Positions 61,409 through 64,000 of a stretch of 64,000 nucleotides of DNA are shown here, piece after piece (the first letter of the stretch is position 1; every line of letters starts with the position of its first letter). Location: NCBI GenBank assembly GCA_910588505.1, contig CAJUPQ010000008.1:1-64000 (forward strand), in the 5' to 3' direction. The notes beneath the pieces are model-generated. The model had not been told where the DNA came from. It did not search any database and saw nothing but the letters and a program-made list of their open reading frames with translations. Source of the stretch: an uncultured Hungatella sp. Its GTDB lineage: Bacteria; Bacillota; Clostridia; Lachnospirales; Lachnospiraceae. Made by a program: the position numbers and the translations under genes.

Positions 61409-63316
61409 ATGGCACGCAAGAAAGAACTGGGAACCGGCATCATTACGGAGACCGACCGATATCTCTACGGAGAAGGAACCCACTACAAGATCTATGAGAA
61501 ACTGGGAGCCCACCCCAAAACTTACCGAAGAAAAGAGGGCATGTATTTCGCTGTGTGGGCTCCCCACGCTCAGGCAGTCAGCGTTGTAGGAGATTTTAAC
61601 GACTGGAATCCTGACGCCACCCCCATGGAAGCCCTGGCGTCTTCAGGCATCTACGAGGTATTTGTTCCCGGCCTTGGCACAGGCCAGCTGTACAAGTACG
61701 CCATCACCACAGCCAGCGGCAAAGTGTTGTTTAAGGCCGACCCTTACGCCTTTGAGGCTGAGTACCGCCCGGGCACTGCCTCCATCACTGCCGATATCTC
61801 CGGCTTTGTGTGGAAGGACGACGTGTGGATGAAAAAGAGAAAGGAGACAGACCTTCTTTCTTCACCCCTTTCTATCTATGAGGTCCACTTAGGTTCCTGG
61901 AAGAAGATGAACCGGGAAGAAAAAGATGGATATTACACTTACATAGAGGCAGCTCACGAGCTGGCTGATTATGTAAAGGAGATGGGATACACCCATGTAG
62001 AGCTGATGGGGATCGCGGAACACCCCTTTGACGGCTCCTGGGGCTATCAGGTAACCGGCTACTACGCTCCCACCTCCCGGTACGGTTCGGCAAAAGACTT
62101 TATGTATTTTGTCAATTATCTCCACAAAAAAGGCATCGGTGTTATCCTGGACTGGGTTCCCGCCCATTTCCCCAGGGACGCCCATGGACTGGCTGACTTT
62201 GACGGACAGCCTTTGTATGAGTACGCGGACACAAGAAAAGGCGAGCACCCTGACTGGGGCACCAAGGTATTTGACTACGAAAAACATGAGGTCTCTAATT
62301 TCCTCATTGCCAACGCCCTGTACTGGATCGAAGAGTACCACATCGACGGACTTCGGGTGGACGCCGTGGCCTCCATGCTGTATCTGGATTACGGCCGCTC
62401 AGGCGGCAACTGGGTCCCCAACAAATATGGCGAGAATAAAAACCTGGAAGCTATCGAGTTCTTTAAGCACCTCAACAGCATTGTTAACCAGCGGTGCAGC
62501 GGCGCCATGGTCATAGCCGAGGAATCCACGGCATGGCCCATGGTCACGGGAAAGCCGGAGGACGGCGGGCTGGGCTTCCGCTTCAAGTGGAACATGGGAT
62601 GGATGCACGATTTTTTGGAGTACATGAAGCTGGATCCCTATTTCCGCAAGTACAACCACAATAAGATGACCTTTGGCATGACTTATGCCACCAGCGAGAA
62701 TTTCATCCTGGTGCTGTCCCACGACGAGGTGGTTCACCTGAAATGTTCCATGATCAACAAGATGCCGGGCCTTCATGACGACAAATTTGCCAACTTAAAG
62801 GTGGGCTATACGTTCATGATGGGCCATCCAGGCAAGAAGCTCCTGTTCATGGGCCAGGATTTCGGCCAGCTCCACGAGTGGGATGAAAAGGTGTCCCTGG
62901 ACTGGTATCTTGCCGAGGAGCCTCTCCACAAAGATTTACAGGATTATTTTAAGGATCTGCTGCATATTTACAAAAAATATCCTGCTATGTACAGCCTGGA
63001 CTATGACTGGGACGGATTCCAGTGGATCAATGCCAATGACAGCGACCGCAGCATCTTCAGTTTTATCCGCCGCAGCAAGACCGGCAAACAAAACCTGCTC
63101 TTCATCTGCAACTTTACGCCTGTGGCAAGGCCTGACTACCGGGTGGGAGTTCCCAAAAAGGGTAACTACTCCCTGCTTCTGGACCAGACCCACGGCCTGT
63201 ACAAAACAGGCGATGATAAGGTGACCTACCGCTCCACCAAGTCCGAGTGTGACGATCAGCCGTTCTCCTTTGCCTATCCTCTTCCGGCTTACGGGACAGC
63301 GATCTTCCGCTTCTGA
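61409..63316 (+). CDS. glgB: 1,4-alpha-glucan branching enzyme
   Basis: Adds alpha-1,6 branches to glycogen. About 635 residues from the ATG at 61409 (GGAGGAGGAC upstream); the frame stays open upstream to 61310 but without a site. N-terminal carbohydrate-binding module 48 (about 35-115, FAVWAPHAQAVSVVGDFNDW), GH13 catalytic barrel with nucleophile Asp in DGLRVDAVASML, acid Glu in MVIAEESTAWP and Asp in LSHDEVVHLK, then a C-terminal beta domain. No other glg gene is in the window. Confidence 0.95.
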   Translation: MARKKELGTGIITETDRYLYGEGTHYKIYEKLGAHPKTYRRKEGMYFAVWAPHAQAVSVVGDFNDWNPDATPMEALASSGIYEVFVPGLGTGQLYKYAITTASGKVLFKADPYAFEAEYRPGTASITADISGFVWKDDVWMKKRKETDLLSSPLSIYEVHLGSWKKMNREEKDGYYTYIEAAHELADYVKEMGYTHVELMGIAEHPFDGSWGYQVTGYYAPTSRYGSAKDFMYFVNYLHKKGIGVILDWVPAHFPRDAHGLADFDGQPLYEYADTRKGEHPDWGTKVFDYEKHEVSNFLIANALYWIEEYHIDGLRVDAVASMLYLDYGRSGGNWVPNKYGENKNLEAIEFFKHLNSIVNQRCSGAMVIAEESTAWPMVTGKPEDGGLGFRFKWNMGWMHDFLEYMKLDPYFRKYNHNKMTFGMTYATSENFILVLSHDEVVHLKCSMINKMPGLHDDKFANLKVGYTFMMGHPGKKLLFMGQDFGQLHEWDEKVSLDWYLAEEPLHKDLQDYFKDLLHIYKKYPAMYSLDYDWDGFQWINANDSDRSIFSFIRRSKTGKQNLLFICNFTPVARPDYRVGVPKKGNYSLLLDQTHGLYKTGDDKVTYRSTKSECDDQPFSFAYPLPAYGTAIFRF

Positions 63317-63332
63317 TTATTTGCCAAACTTC

Positions 63333-63385
63333 AATCCCTGTAAAATCCCGTATGTGCTTCCTCGCATACAGGTTTTACAGGGATT
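63333..63385 (+). terminator. Terminator of glgB
   Basis: AATCCCTGTAAAA pairs perfectly with TTTTACAGGGATT; an inner TATG/CATA stem closes the loop, and TTTTTT follows. It begins 16 bp after the glgB stop. Confidence 0.9.
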
Positions 63386-63405
63386 TTTTACAGCCCCAAT
63401 ATGCA

Positions 63406-63434
63406 TTGACCATACAAATTTCTTGTTGTATACT
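63406..63434 (+). promoter_or_regulatory. Promoter of the second response regulator
   Basis: TTGACC (63406-63411), 17-bp spacer, TATACT (63429-63434), 38 bp before the start codon. Confidence 0.8.
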
Positions 63435-63472
63435 GTGTATAGCGATTTATGGAACAATAGGAGGTATTTCAC

Positions 63473-64000
63473 ATGCAGACGATTCTGGTTTGTGATGACG
63501 ATAAACAGATTGTAGAAGCTATAGACATCTATCTTACCGGTGAAGGATTTCAGGTTATCAAGGCCTACGACGGCTACGACGCCCTGGAGCTTCTGGATAC
63601 GAATCAGGTGGATCTGATGATCGTGGATGTTATGATGCCTGGTCTGGACGGCATCCGCACCACGCTGAAGGTCCGGGAGACCAGCAGCATCCCTATCATC
63701 ATCTTATCCGCCAAGTCCGAGGACAATGACAAGATCCTGGGACTTAATATCGGGGCTGACGACTATATTGCCAAGCCCTTTAACCCTCTGGAGCTGGTGG
63801 CAAGGGTCAAGTCCCACATCCGCCGCTATACCCAGCTTGGCAACCTGACCCAGCACGCCACGGAGAATGTATACAAGTGCGGCGGCCTTCTGATCCACGA
63901 TGACAACAAGGAGGTCTTTGTGGACGGGGAGCCTATTAAGCTGACTCCCATTGAGTACAATATCCTTCTTCTCCTAGTGAAAAACGCTGGAAAAGTATTT
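63473..64000 (+). CDS. OmpR-family response regulator (cut by window end)
   Basis: 176 residues visible. ATG at 63473 with AGGAGG eight bases before. Receiver domain with VCDDDKQ, phosphorylation Asp52 in LMIVDVMMPG, IILSAKSED and IAKPFNPLE, then the first half of an OmpR-type winged helix (DGEPIKLTPIEYNILLLLV). A kinase gene is expected beyond the window. It differs from the regulator at 10672 and is not its duplicate. Confidence 0.92.
   Translation, partial: MQTILVCDDDKQIVEAIDIYLTGEGFQVIKAYDGYDALELLDTNQVDLMIVDVMMPGLDGIRTTLKVRETSSIPIIILSAKSEDNDKILGLNIGADDYIAKPFNPLELVARVKSHIRRYTQLGNLTQHATENVYKCGGLLIHDDNKEVFVDGEPIKLTPIEYNILLLLVKNAGKVF

Overview
The window looks like a chromosomal segment of a spore-forming, anaerobic Firmicute of the Lachnospiraceae (Clostridium cluster XIVa, in the style of Enterocloster or Hungatella). 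Reasons: about 50% G+C with strong GGAGG ribosome binding sites; low-GC-Gram-positive replication and repair genes (mutS2, dnaD, dnaI, yhaM); a yyaC-type sporulation gene; and families such as DUF5711, DUF5702, DUF6382 and Flp1 that I know mainly from Lachnospiraceae. The genus is an inference. I saw no rRNA, tRNA or CRISPR array.

Layout. 1-430: decayed RepA_N replication initiator, the trace of a mobile element. 840-8100 (minus): rlmD, yhaM, an HtrA-like protein that has lost its catalytic triad, a HAD phosphatase and a large FAD/FMN lipoprotein. 8280-12800 (plus): mutS2 with a two-component system. 12840-19920 (minus): a long PRPP synthetase, the helicase-loading pair dnaD-dnaI behind a cluster of DnaA boxes, murC, a PfkB sugar kinase and a TIGR00266 protein. 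20100-23980 (plus): a class A penicillin-binding protein with a very long C-terminal tail, and a small membrane partner. 24080-32180 (minus): a broken AAA ATPase, aroK, a flavin reductase, an orphan HicB, CBS-type pyrophosphatase, glucokinase, transketolase and DUF5711. 32180-32710: a gene-free stretch with a 70-bp tandem array and a 19-bp-stem hairpin. 32710-41120 (minus): LysM protein, yyaC, a broken AlbA_2 gene, pgi, a nucleosidase, a histidine phosphatase and several unknowns. 41290-45840 (minus): a lactose/cellobiose PTS (IIB, IIA, small membrane protein, IIC) under a LicR-type regulator. 46160-49770: an AT-rich membrane/secreted pair, murG on the opposite strand, an ECF-like sigma factor and a HIT protein. 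49760-60770 (minus): rhomboid protease, then an eleven-gene Tad/Flp pilus operon. 60970-64000 (plus): DUF2508 gene, glgB and the start of a second response regulator.

How the genes work together. Much of the window is core metabolism and envelope building: hexose entry and phosphorylation (PTS, glucokinase, PfkB), glycolysis and the pentose pathway (pgi, tkt), glycogen (glgB) and peptidoglycan (murC, murG, class A PBP). The Tad operon would build a thin surface pilus. It carries its own pilin, two prepilin peptidases, an atypical TadZ ATPase, the CpaF motor, two membrane platform proteins, pseudopilin-like proteins and a forkhead-associated protein.

The features least explained by standard annotation are: a 66-bp-period intergenic element present twice (18186-18259 and 55805-55880), each time starting exactly at a stop codon and flanked by its own copy-specific direct repeat; the 70-bp tandem array ahead of DUF5711; tandem DnaA boxes upstream of dnaD; and two proteins that seem to be dead enzymes used as scaffolds (an HtrA without its triad, and an MPN-like domain without its zinc ligands fused to LysM).
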